A stretch of 64,000 nt of DNA from Sphagnum compactum (lineage: Eukaryota > Bryophyta > Sphagnopsida > Sphagnales): contig OZ234499.1 of the NCBI GenBank assembly GCA_965153455.1, positions 14,132,271 through 14,196,270 of the forward strand. Reading direction: 5' to 3'. Positions within the stretch are counted from its first letter, which is position 1. Each line of letters starts with the position of its first letter. Shown here one piece after another: positions 11,291 to 23,000 of this stretch. The notes under the pieces are model-generated. The model ran no database searches. It worked only from the letters and a program-made list of their open reading frames with translations, and was not told where the DNA came from. The position numbers and the translations under genes were made by a program.

Positions 11291-13030
11291 AACTTTCCAT
11301 TTTAAGTCCAAATTTACAATCCAATACAATTATCATTGTTACATACCAAATGAAACACATAATTGTGCTTTCACCTTCCATCATTGGATTCTTATGAAAA
11401 TGACTTTGATTTGCAATACAAACCTTATATGTGTTTCTTGATGTTTTGGGGACGATGGCATTTATTTGGGGAGCAATGGAACCACTACATATTTCATTGC
11501 ATTTTTGCAAAACTTCTTCGGGTCACAATTTTTCTTGAAAATTTAATTCGATGATGGCAACTTTTTAAAAAGTAGTTCAACCACTACCTCTTTACATATA
11601 ATTGTGAAAAAATTCTTGTAGTTTATCTATTTCATGTTACTTAGTGGGAGGTATTTGTTTGACATTGAACCATATTGGATAAACATGAATTCCAATCAAC
11701 TAAATCAACTATTTAATCTAGTTGGTATTTTGGAGCCTACACATGGTGGGCCTTTTCCTTATGGCCTTAGTTTAATATTCTTTTTTTTTCGCATAAAAAA
11801 CATCTTTTTTTTTAGTAATCAACTACCTTGTGATAATTAGTTTGATAAGAAAAAACTTTCACCTTGAAATTACTATGTGCATGCAATTATAATTACCTTG
11901 TTCACAAAATTGTGAAGAAATAACAAACTTCAATTATCTAAACCTTTCAAAATATTGAAGCAACTAAAAACTAGGGTTCCTATTCCATTTTTTGGGGTGG
12001 GTGATTTAAAGGTGTTTAAGGTAACAATCTTTGAAGGAACAAATATGTGTTGTATATGTAGTGTTATTCTTAAATGTCATGTAACCCCATAGGCCACTGC
12101 AACTTCCATTAATTCAACCTTCATCTCAAAGAGAAAAATTCCATGAGAAGTTGCAAAAGATTGAAGAAGCCAATGATGATCAACTTGGATTTTGCAAGTA
12201 TAGATGTTTGTGTGCATGGAGCTCTAAAGCTGGGACGCTTATATGGCAATTCACAATTAAAAAACATGTTAAGAAATATTGTTGTGATGGTGGTCTGACT
12301 AATATTATAGTGGTATAGTTTGTTTTAGGCCTTGAATTACAATTGTAAAGAAATAGTGTGTGAATAACAAAATGTCATTATGGGGGGATTAAGGGAAACA
12401 TAAAGCTTCCAAGTTTTTTAATTGAATTGAACAAACCATCGATATTTGGAATGAATGCAAAAGAATGTAAACACATTTCCATATGAAATGGAAATGTGTG
12501 AGAATCAAACAAATACACTTTTAGGATTGTCAAGTTGAACTCCCACTTTGAAGGTTGTCATTGTGTAAAATGTGATTTGGGAAATCAAATCTCTTTCAAA
12601 TAAAATGATTTTTTAACTCTTGGAAGGATCTCATTGAAAAATACAATAAAAAGAGGGCTTACATTTTGAACACATAAATCTTTGTCACATAAGTTATGAT
12701 GATTTGAAAGGTTAAGATTGAAATTATGAAAACAATTCTAACCATTTAAATTATAATTTGATGCATCAAATTGTTTGATTAAAGAGTTTGATTCAAGATT
12801 GGGAAGTTCTTTTGAAGGGCTACAAGGTCCAAATAAGGTAAATAAGCTAACAAAACCTAAGATTGAACCATCCACAACAAAATATTCAACAAAATATTCT
12901 TGAAATCATGATGTACAAATTAACAAAAAAAGAGTTTTAATTATAATGACCCAAAAAACTATTATATTGTATTATGATTATGTAAAGGTGTACATTCAAA
13001 AAATCTCATAAAAGTCTTTTAAGGTAAAAA
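11291..13030. other. Intergenic DNA between the two repeat copies
   Basis: AT-rich. A short protein-like stretch occurs near 12.13-12.23 kb on the plus strand (EKFHEKLQKIEEANDDQLGF), but it is not extendable and has no neighbouring domain. It may be a transposon fragment. Nothing else is recognisable. Confidence 0.4.
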
Positions 13031-13573
13031 CATGATTAGGTGATTCACTTTCGACATTTTGAAGTTCTACATCTTGCAATAGCTAAAATTCTTACAATTA
13101 TAGTAATTATTTAATTATAAATATTATAATTACCCCTTCGATGCTTTTGATAAAAATCATTGACAGACTACCTGTTAGATATCATTAAACATGTGATTGG
13201 TGCAAAAATTGATTCAAAAGTTTGAATATTTCAATATGAAATAAACTATAAATGATAAAAAATGAATCATGACATTTTAAAATTCTAAAAATAAAAGTTT
13301 TTTGTATTGAGAAAAATTCAATGCATCTTATTATTAAATTTGTTGCTTGATGATGGTTTGTTTTTCAATTTTTGTTTTGGCATTACTATGACATATTTCG
13401 AATTCACCTTTTTCATATTATATTTACATGATAGACTTAATGCTATCATTTCAAAAGTCTATATTGTGAATTCACTCTTTTTCTTATAATTCATCCATAT
13501 GTTAAAATATGATTCCCATTAAAATCTATTGTAACATGGATAATTAAAAATTGGATAATCTTAATGTTGAATA
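13031..13573. repeat. Dispersed ~540-bp repeat, copy 2
   Basis: Same orientation and order of landmarks as 10755-11290, about 2.28 kb away: AAACATGTGATTGG, GGCATTACTATGACATATTT, GAATTCACC, TCATTTCAAAAGTC, and TTAATGTTGAATA. Identity looks roughly 65-75 percent by eye. Termini were not resolved, so target-site duplications and terminal repeats are unknown. Confidence 0.75.
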
Positions 13574-16255
13574 TGGGTTTATTTTTTGGATTCATGTATA
13601 ATTATGAAAAAAAATGCAATTGGGATAGTCTAAAAAGTCCTCATAATAATGTTTTTACCCTCAGAAGCGAAAAGCAATGGTCATGTCCTATACTGGGATC
13701 TTTATACCCAATTTGGACCTTACAAGATAAAACATTATATTTAAATTTGGCTACCATTTGAAAAAGTTATGAGTTAAAAAAGTTTTGAAAATCATTATTT
13801 GACAATTTCAAGATTCTCATATTTTTGCCATTTCAATATAGGTGTGATGAAGAAGAACAACATGTATTATAGGGAAAGGAACAATGATTCCTTCCAAGTT
13901 CAAATCATGTTGATACTTGGGAGTTTGTTTAAACCCTTGCTTAATTCATAAACTAAATCCTATACAATTCATATGTCAATCATATTCCTTCCATATGTTG
14001 ACAATATATAATCTATATGTCGACTAGATTTTGACAAAATTGTTAATAATATATTTAAAAATAATATTAATTTAAATATCGTAAAATTATGGTAAATTAA
14101 CTATTGAAAAGATTGGTGAATTCATTTTGTTTGTAACAAATTGATCCTCATTCACTAAATTTCCCATGTAATGAAATTGTACCAATTTCACTCAAAACCT
14201 AATTCATTGGGAGCTTGGTTGCATCTCCTACTAGTGAATTTTGGTAGCCTAGGATACTTACCAACTTACACCTATAGTTTGAGTTGGACCTAAAATGCTT
14301 CTCATTTAGGTTACCATGGCGGTTAGGTTAACATGTGTTTCATCCACCACTCACGTTATTGTTCATCCACAATTGAGGTGGGACCAGTTTGGGTGCCCCA
14401 TTCCGCCATTTTCCTAGGTGAGACCTATGAGCTAGCCATATGCTGATTCCAGTTTGGGTGTTGTCGGTTCCACTTGTAATGTGAACTGATGATGGCCTTC
14501 ATACCATAATACATAACAGGTGTTTAATGGATGCTGCACTGGTTGGTGCTAAACCCTTAAACCCTAAACCTAATTCACAAACCCACATCTAAAGACAAAT
14601 CCCTTCAGAGTTCCTCAAGTAAAATTTACCTTGTCCCCATGGGCAACCATGTTGGCAAATAAGGTTGGAAGCAATACAACAGAGTTATATGTAAAGTAAA
14701 GAAAGGAAAACACAGCACTAGAACCCTGAGTTTGGTCATAAATGGGGCGAGCTTGAAAAAAAAAAGAAAAAAAAAGTACATTACCATTCAACAGGGAGTG
14801 AAACTCAGAAAACCATCAACTTTTGTCATAAACTGAGTTTTTCCCATCTCCTGAGCGTCTCGACTCTCCACTGCTGCTGCTACATATATATTTTCACTGC
14901 TCCTACCTGTGCAGCTATTATAATTATTCTCGAACCTTGTGCATTGAATGCTGAGTTTCAGAATTTCATACCCGGATTTAAATAAAATTTCCTTACTTTA
15001 CAAATACCACTGAAAGAAAGAAGGGTTTGGGAGCGAAGGGAGGCCCCAGGACAGGGTGAAGATAGGGTGACTTCTCTAATAATTCTGGACAATAATCTAT
15101 TAGGCATGAAGAACTGGCTTTTGTTGGAACATTTATTTATCCTTCCTTTACCATCATCATTGTACTGCAACTTTGTTTAAAAAAAAGAAAGAAAGACAGG
15201 AGAGCTTTTAAAGCTACAAGGAAAATGAGAGAAAATGATTGACACCAGCTTTTTTTTTTGATTGATGAAATTTCGTCAAATAGTGAAAAAATAAAATAAA
15301 ATAAAATAAAATGAAAGCAAGGTTTTTAATCACCGGAAGTGAGGGGGGAAAAAATTAGTATAAATTATTGTCAGATTTTTTGTATTTTATTTTAAGTGTG
15401 TAGCCAAAAACATAAAAGGACGACTAAAGCTTTCTATTTCATATTTGATTTATAGCTATATTTGGCTAAATCTTGCTAAAGGATGATCGCCACTTTTTTC
15501 CTTGATCTTCCTATGGATGATTTTTGTCACTTTGGTTACAAACAAAAATTCCTAAGAAAAACACATCCATCGAACAATGCGAGTGGGGGGCGATGCAAAT
15601 AGCCGGACAAAAAAGAAATTGAAAAGAAATGAAAAAAAGGCCCAAAAAAAGGCCAGTGCTTTATGTATGAAGGTAAATTGCTCGAGGGATGGGGGGGGTG
15701 TTTGCAGGGTGTAAAAATTGATGGATATTCGTCAATTTTTTAATTTTTTAATTCCCCCCACCCCCTCCCCGCCTCCTTAATACCCATATCATGAGAAACA
15801 ACAAGTTAAAAAAATAAAATGTTGTGTGGCATTTCAGAAAACAAAAGGACAAAAAAATGTCTGATGCGGAGTGAGTGTTTCATTTTCCAAAATGTTCTTC
15901 AAAGGGTCTTAAAGGGTCTTTAAGGCACTTCAAAGGGTCTCAAGGGCTATCCTTTTCTATTATACATAAAGTCCCACCAAGTTTTTTCTTAGTGTTTTTT
16001 TGGGGGACCGTCCCTTGCCCTAATTTCCCAACATACCTTTCAAAATCCGTTAAGGTACAGTACAGCCTGTTAAACTGTGCCTTCCGAATTACGGAAGGTA
16101 CAGTCCTCCTCGTCCTTCATCTTTTAGTATTGTTTTAGTAATGAGAGCAGCTTTGTGACTACTACTGTTTAGGGTAAGGACATAAAGAAGGCGACAAGCT
16201 AGAAAGAAATGGAAAGAAAAACGTAGCGAGAATTTACAAAGGTAAAAATGTTTTG
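13574..16255. other. Intergenic DNA with short simple repeats
   Basis: No gene is recognised. Features include an (AAAAT)n run at about 15290-15315, a short ~60-bp dispersed motif at 15448-15510 shared with two other sites in the window, and a local AAGGGTCTT repeat cluster at 15899-15945. Composition is less AT-rich at 14.2-15.1 kb, but no frame there looks like protein. Confidence 0.45.
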
Positions 16256-16690
16256 TAACAACTAGGACCTTCCGAATTTTTGACCCCTCTTCGCTCGACC
16301 CCTATCTTATATAGGCCTCAAGACGAGACCTCAAAATCCTCGAAAGGTCCTAGTTACAAAACCTTCTCCTATACAAAAGTAGTGGCCAGGGTACTTACTA
16401 CCTATTGGCCTTGGGACGAGATCTCAAATCCCAAAAAGTCCTAGTTACAAAACCCTTCTCCTACACAGAAGTATTGGCCAAGGGACGGACCCCCACTCTA
16501 TCGGCCTGGGGCCGAGACCTCAAATCCAAAAGGTCCTAGTTATAAGACCCTTCTCCTATACATGAAGTATCGGCCAGGGTACCTACCACCTATTTGAGGC
16601 CTTGGGATGAGACCTCGAATCCGGAGGGTTCTAGTTACAAAACCCTCTCTCCTGTACAGAAGAAGGTCTTTGCCAGGGGGGGCACTTGAT
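16256..16690. repeat. About four tandem copies of a ~110-bp repeat
   Basis: Each unit contains GAGACCTCAAATCC, then GGTCCTAGTTACAAAACC, CTTCTCCTATACAGAAG and GGCCAGGGTACCTACCACC in variant forms. Copies are diverged by point changes and small indels. The array ends about 330 bp before the GYF start codon, so it lies in the promoter or 5' leader of that gene. Confidence 0.85.
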
Positions 16691-16865
16691 ACATGAAAGG
16701 GGTCTGGCGGGCTACCCTTCTTCTTCTTCTTCTGCTATACAGAAGTTGTGGCAGTCTCTCTACAGGGCATTGAAATAGTATTGTTGTTGAGGCCACAACT
16801 ACAGTATCACAAATTCTCTATTTCACCATCATCCCTTCTCATCAGATTCAGGGACTTTCTCTGAG

Positions 16866-16869
<4 letters not shown>

Positions 16870-16906
<37 letters not shown>

Positions 16907-17000
16907 GATGCCAAAATAACATATCGCTTGGGTTTTACTGCAACAAAAAAGGGAGTTGTTTGTGGGTGGGTGGGTGGGTGAGTGAGTGAGTGAGTGAGTT
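16870..17000 (+). repeat. GA microsatellite and (TGGG)n/(GAGT)n tract upstream of the GYF gene
   Basis: A (GA)n run spans about 16871-16900. From 16964 there are four GGG runs separated by single T residues, a canonical G-quadruplex motif, followed by a (GAGT)n run to 17000. The tract lies 20-60 bp before the ATG at 17021 on the sense strand. A TTGGCTTGCAG sequence just before the ATG could be a splice acceptor; if so, the tract is intronic and not 5' UTR. Confidence 0.85.
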
Positions 17001-17020
17001 TGTGGGTGTTGGCTTGCAGA

Positions 17021-20000
17021 ATGGAAGGAGCAACCCAGGCTCAAGATCCCAAAGGGACCAGAGATTGGCGGCGCTCCATCCTAACGGACCGTGATTTCTT
17101 TGATAGTAGCAGTCGTCGAGAGAGTTGGCGAGAAGGGGAGCGAGGGGAGAACAACAACAGCAATAATAACAACAGTTTGGTTCCTCCTCCTTCTCCTCCT
17201 CCTCTTCCTAGGCGTGATTATCATCGCTGGAAAGAGGGTGGGGGGGAGAGAGATAGGGCACCAGTTGAACAAATCTCCTCTCCATTAGCACTGCAAAATC
17301 ATCGTCGCAGTAGCATCAATAATGAAAGACGAACTGAACACCACAACAACAACAACAACAACAACATGATGGCTGTAGGACGAGAACCTGTTGAGCCGCC
17401 GCCGCCGCCGCCGCCTCCTCTTCTTCGACGTGCTTCTTCTTCTGAGCGTTGGGCTGCAGGTGATACCAATAGTCGAGAACCGAACTATGACAGTCGGCGT
17501 GATAGCAAATGGAGTACCCGGTGGGGCCCAGAAGACAAGGACAGCAGCAGGGAGGTAGTTCGTGGCCCAAGAGATGGTGGACATGACAAGGAAGTCTTGG
17601 TCGATGGTGGTGGTGGTGGTGGTAGTGGATACCATCATCAGCATCATCATGTCACAACCCTAAATAGTAGTAGTAGTAGTCGAGATTATGAACGGGATAG
17701 AGACAGGGAGTTGGATTCAGGAGCCCGTGCTGATCGAGCATGGCGATCTCCTTCCTTGGCATCTCGGGGAAGGGGAGGAGGAGAAGCCCTTCCTCCTCCC
17801 TCAGGTACTACACCCCCCAAAATGGCTCCTGGATTTGGCATTGGTAGAGGCCGCGGTGATCCAACTGGTTTAGGGTTTGCTATTGGTCGTGGTCGGGCAA
17901 ACTTCACAGGAAGTGGTATCCTTCAAGGGCCACCTTTGTCCAGCCCAATCAGTGGTGGCGGTGGGAGTGCAATATCATCTCTTTTAGATAAACGGAATGG
18001 CAGGGGCAGCAGGGAGGATTCTAATGCATTTCACTATCCACGCACAAAGCTTCTTGATATCTATCGCAAGGTTGGGATCCTCCCCTCGTTTAAGAAGTAT
18101 CCAGATGGATTCATTGCAGTCCAACTACTCACACAGGATAAGGTCTCCGAGCCACTGGCTTTTATCACACCAGATATGGAGGAAGAGGTGAGAAACATTT
18201 TGCTGTTCTGCTGGAGAGAGATTTGTGAGATGCAGTTTTATGATGCGCCAGATTTCTTTCCCTAGGGTTTCTGCATTGTGTGTTCCAACTGTTGTGGAGG
18301 TGATAGATCAATCAGATTTCTCTATGGGAGCTTCTGTGGCCATCTTGTTGTTTATTTGGTTCTATGTGTTTCTGATGTGCTCCTCTAACTTTTAAGATGT
18401 AGCTGTGGCTTGTTTTTCATTAATTTGACTTTGGTTTACCATCAGTGCCTGATTCCTATGGCAATAACTTACTGGTTTTGCTGATGACTGGGAGGGCTAA
18501 TGCTTGTTTTCAGGCAGTGTTAGAAGGTATTCGAAGGGGAGATATTGTAGGCAGTGGAGTTGTGCATAGTTCAATATCTAAGGAAGGCCTTTTGAACAAG
18601 GGGCCTCGAGAAGACTATTGTCGTGGTCATGGACGAGGTCAGCGAATAGGTATCTTTCACACTTCTCTTTATGGTCACAGTTATCTTCATTTGTGTGCTT
18701 CTATTGATTGCCAGGAGGTGCATCTTTGTGTGCATACATGCATTTTTTGCACCTGTTCGTCTGTCGGTTTCTGTCTGTCTCTGGTCTGAACTCAGCATGG
18801 GGTTGAAACAAGGCTGGGGAAGCATCCCCTCTCTATTTGTCTCCAATTTCAGAGCGAGGATCTAAAACTGTGTGTTTTACACCAAGAGGGCTGTGATCTT
18901 TCAGTTCAGAGATGTTGTGTACGGAAAGAACTGGAGATGAGGATGCAGCATTCAGCCCAAGCAGAGTGATTTGGTCTCCTCTCTTCTTGTGGAGCACTTC
19001 TTGTATAGAGTCATGGTTTCCTGTTGGGTCATCTGAGTCATTTACACTGGATTGGAAGTGGCCATGTTAGATTCTTGACTTAATAGTTTTGCAGAGTTCT
19101 TCTTGTTGTGAGCACTGCTCTGAAGAATTGACCATGAGAAGGGACTCACATGGAACCTAATTTTTGTTGTTCAGGAGGAAACGATGAACCCAAAGAGGAT
19201 GGAATTTTTGACCAGCCAGGATTGGGAGATTACCAAGTTGTGGAAGGAGGGATCTCTGATAAGCTGGTGGAGGCACAATTTGCTGATGCTGAGAGGGACT
19301 CTTTGGGATCTCACAAGCAACCTTTGGGTGTCAAAGATTCCAATGGTACAGATGTGTTCTCTCTGATGCAATTTTTTCTGTTGTTGTTCAGCAGCATCAT
19401 GGCTGAGTTTCAGCTTCAACCTGCTGCTGTCTCTCCTGAACTTGCCTGCAGTTAATGACCTTGGTGCCAGCCTTAGTGATCCTGGTCTTGTTACAGAAAC
19501 TCAGTATGTTGGTTTTTGTTTGTCATTAACGTACACCCATTGCTGGGAATTGAAGTCAGTGGGGATGTTATGGTATGTGGTCAATGGCACACATGTTGCT
19601 GTTGAAGGTCCCTGAACATGTGTATGATTGTTGCTGCCATTCAAACCCATCCTCAATCTCTCTTGTGTTTGTGGTTTCTCTTTTCTTGAGGGTGGGGTTT
19701 CCTCTTTTCCATGCTTGCTGATTGTTGCTTGTTCACTTTCAGATCTGAGATAACCATAACCTTATTTTAGGGTAATCTGTCAGAGTTTTTGCAGTTGACT
19801 TAAATTATAAGAACTTTTGAAGGTATTCTTCTGTTGTTGACTATTATACCATTCTACCATGCAATTGTTCCACTTTGATCACCTGTGAAACTCAGTATGT
19901 TGCTGAAGGTATGACACTGATCTCCACCCATGGTGGGAACTGATGAATGGTGTGTTCACTTTTCTTCTCCAATTTCTTTGTAATCCCCAGCTATTTTAGG

Positions 20001-23000
20001 TTCTAATGAGCTGGCCAGCATCATGGCCGAGGAAGCTGTTACTGCCAGTCTTGTGAAGGAAGTCAGTATGTTGGTTTGTGTTTGTCATTGGCCTTCACCC
20101 ACTGCTGGGAGCTGATGAGCTGAGAGGGATGTGATGATAGCTGCTCACTGCATCTCCACTTTTTCCTGTTTGCTGATATATTGTTGCCTAATGGTCATTT
20201 CTCAATTCCATTCAGGTTGACTTAAATCATAAATATGGAGAAGTTCTCTAATGAAGATATATCCCATAGACTCGTGTGGTCCTGGCCATTGTTGATGGGG
20301 AAATTCAAACAAGTTTATGATGTTTTCAGTAATTGCAAAATTGGTCTTTTCTGCCTTGGTTGAGTTGCTGGAGTAACAATTGAGTTTCTTCTGCAATGGT
20401 CAGGTGGCAGAGATGAGGTTGTTTGGAGACATGCACATGCAGGAGATATAGGAGGTATCACCAGGGATGAGATTAGCCAGAGGCATGAAAGTGCTGGCCG
20501 CAGTGATGGAGATTGGCGCAAGCCTAAGCCTGCTGACAAGAGCTCCTGCTCTGACAGTGGGATAGCCATGCAGGAAGACAGGTCAAGTCAGAGTGGAGAA
20601 GAATCTCTTTCAGATGAGACTGGTACCCACAACTCAAAGGAAGCTTCTCTTCAAGTTGATCACAGAGTTACTGCACCCTTTTCTATGGCAGAAGAGTTGA
20701 CTGTGGCCAATGTGACTATTCCCACGGGTTCAGAGAGGACTGATGATCCAAAGGAAAATGTGACCAAATCCTGTCAAGTGAATTATGAGGAGTTGTCTCT
20801 ATTTTACACAGACCCTCAGGGCGATGTTCAAGGGCCATTTACAGGGGCTGACATCATTGGCTGGTTTGAGGGAGGGTTTTTCAATGTGGATCTGCCAGTG
20901 CGCTTAGCAGATACTCCTGAGGGCACATCCTTTCTACCTTTGGGCACCATCATGCCTCATTTGAAACCCAAGGCTCGAGCACCCCCTGGATTTGATGCTT
21001 TGAAGCAAGCAGATGAAACCGGAGATATTTTTGTGTCAAAGGGTGACATAGATTCAGAGTCCTTCAACTTTGGTGCTCAAACATTATTTGAAGGTGGGCC
21101 AGAGAGGGGACTTGGAGACATTCTTTCTGATTCAAGCCCAGTAGAAAAGTTGGGCATTCTAGGATTGGGTAGCACATCAGCAGTAGCATTTGGAAATGAA
21201 CAGCAGCTTGGTCTGAAAGGGATGCGAGCAAGCACCACTGAAGGTAACTACCTTCAATCTTGGTGTTTACCTTTCTTTTCTTGGTCTTTTGTGTAATGAA
21301 ATATGTTCAGGTTTCAACAGGGGACATTCAAGGATCTTCTGTTTTGCTTAACATGGAGATCACCATTCTGGTGATGTCTGGGGGTCTTTTCACTTTATAA
21401 CTTTCGATATGTTGATTCTGTTGATGATGTCAGTCAAGTTCCCTCAGTGGATTTCATCTATGTCCTGTTGTGTGGAATACAAATTTTGGATGTCTTGTAA
21501 GCACTGACTTCTGTCCTTTTCTGTAATGGTGCAGAGCTTCGAGTGGACAAGCTGTTTAAGCCACATGATAGTGCACTTGGATTGAGTGCCGTGGTTGGGT
21601 CAGAGTGGATGGTTCCCTTGCGGAAACGCATGTCAGCTTTTCCTCAGATAGAATCAGAGGTTCCAGAACCTCCTAATGTATCATTGCCCAGTCCTTTCCC
21701 CCAGAATGAAGCTTCTAACTCTTTGTCACGTCATCCTTCCCTCTCATCATCGGTAGCTATAGGGGCATCTCGGTCACCCTCCCAACAGCCTGATTTGTCA
21801 CCCTTGTTGCAGGCTGCCTCCTCAACCAACCTGGGTCATCCTACACATCTGGACAGACCCTGGCTTGAGAATCTTATGGGAAATGTATCTCTAGATGTAC
21901 CATACTCAGAATTGGGTGTTCATTCTCATGAAGGTGGTGTTGACCCTAAACATTTAGCTCACCATTTGGAGAAACTTGAGCTTCAGCATTTACAACATCT
22001 TGGGTCCTCAGGGTCCTCAGTTCCCCGGCAGCTCCCACTCTCTCTGCAACCACAAGTGGACTTGCCATTACCGCAACAGCAACACCCTTCTCTTGAACAT
22101 CTTCAGCGCCCAGGGCTTCTTCCACCTTTTGATATTCAGCCACCAAATTTTCTTCACCAGCAAGTGCCACCCCCTCAACCATCACCCCCCTTGCCTGTAC
22201 CTCCCTCAGGTCCTGTACTTGAGCAGCTGTTGCGAATGCAGCAGCAGCAGCAGCAACAACAACAGCTCCCTCCACAAGTCTTAATTGAGCAGTTTCTGAG
22301 GCAGCACCAACTGGCTCCACCCTCTCCCTTTGATCGTCTTCACCGACAAACATCTGGATATGATGAGCAATTTCTCAGCACCCAGCAACCCCAGGAGGCA
22401 TTTCGTCGTGATTCTCCTGCACAGCCATTTAGCCACCTTCAATTTGAACAGCTCTTCCAAGGCCGGCACAGCCGTAGTGTGTCTTCCCTTGAAGAGCTTA
22501 TTCGGAGGCAGCAGGAGGAACAGCAGCAGCAGCAGCAGCAGGTACATCTCTCACCTTCTCAGTTCCTCAATTCATTTTGTTCATTTGCAAGAACAGGCAG
22601 CAGAAGTGTGGCCTGGATTGAATTGGCAAAACCATTTTAGGAAGCTTTCCTCAAACCGTCTGTGCACTTGTTTCCAGTTGGTAAGTGTCTTAGGACTTCA
22701 GGGCCTCAATTAGTTTTCTAATGCAAGCACTAGCTGGATATTGAAACTTGCGGCTGGGGGTCCAGTGTTGAACACTAGAAAAAGGCTAGGAGTGGTTTCA
22801 ACAATGTGTTTCTATTGTTGAATATGACTTTGAAGCAAAAGATATGTATTCCATGCCTGAATGGTTTTTTGGAACTTGATGTATATGTGACAGTTGCTCC
22901 AGTTTGGACTGCCTGTTCCACAAATGCACCAGAGCTTAGATGACAGTCACACATCCAGTTCATGGGAAGTCAATGAGTTTGGTCAGCTTGTGCGGACACA

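Noticed and set aside
17285-17650. Minus-strand poly-Val/Arg frame opposite the GYF first exon
   Set aside because: Explained entirely by sense-strand trinucleotide repeats (AAC, GCC, GGT) in the GYF coding sequence.
21946-22353. 135-codon minus-strand frame with Val/Ala/Glu-rich product
   Set aside because: Antisense shadow of the Gln/Pro-rich GYF exon; its composition is explained by the sense codons.
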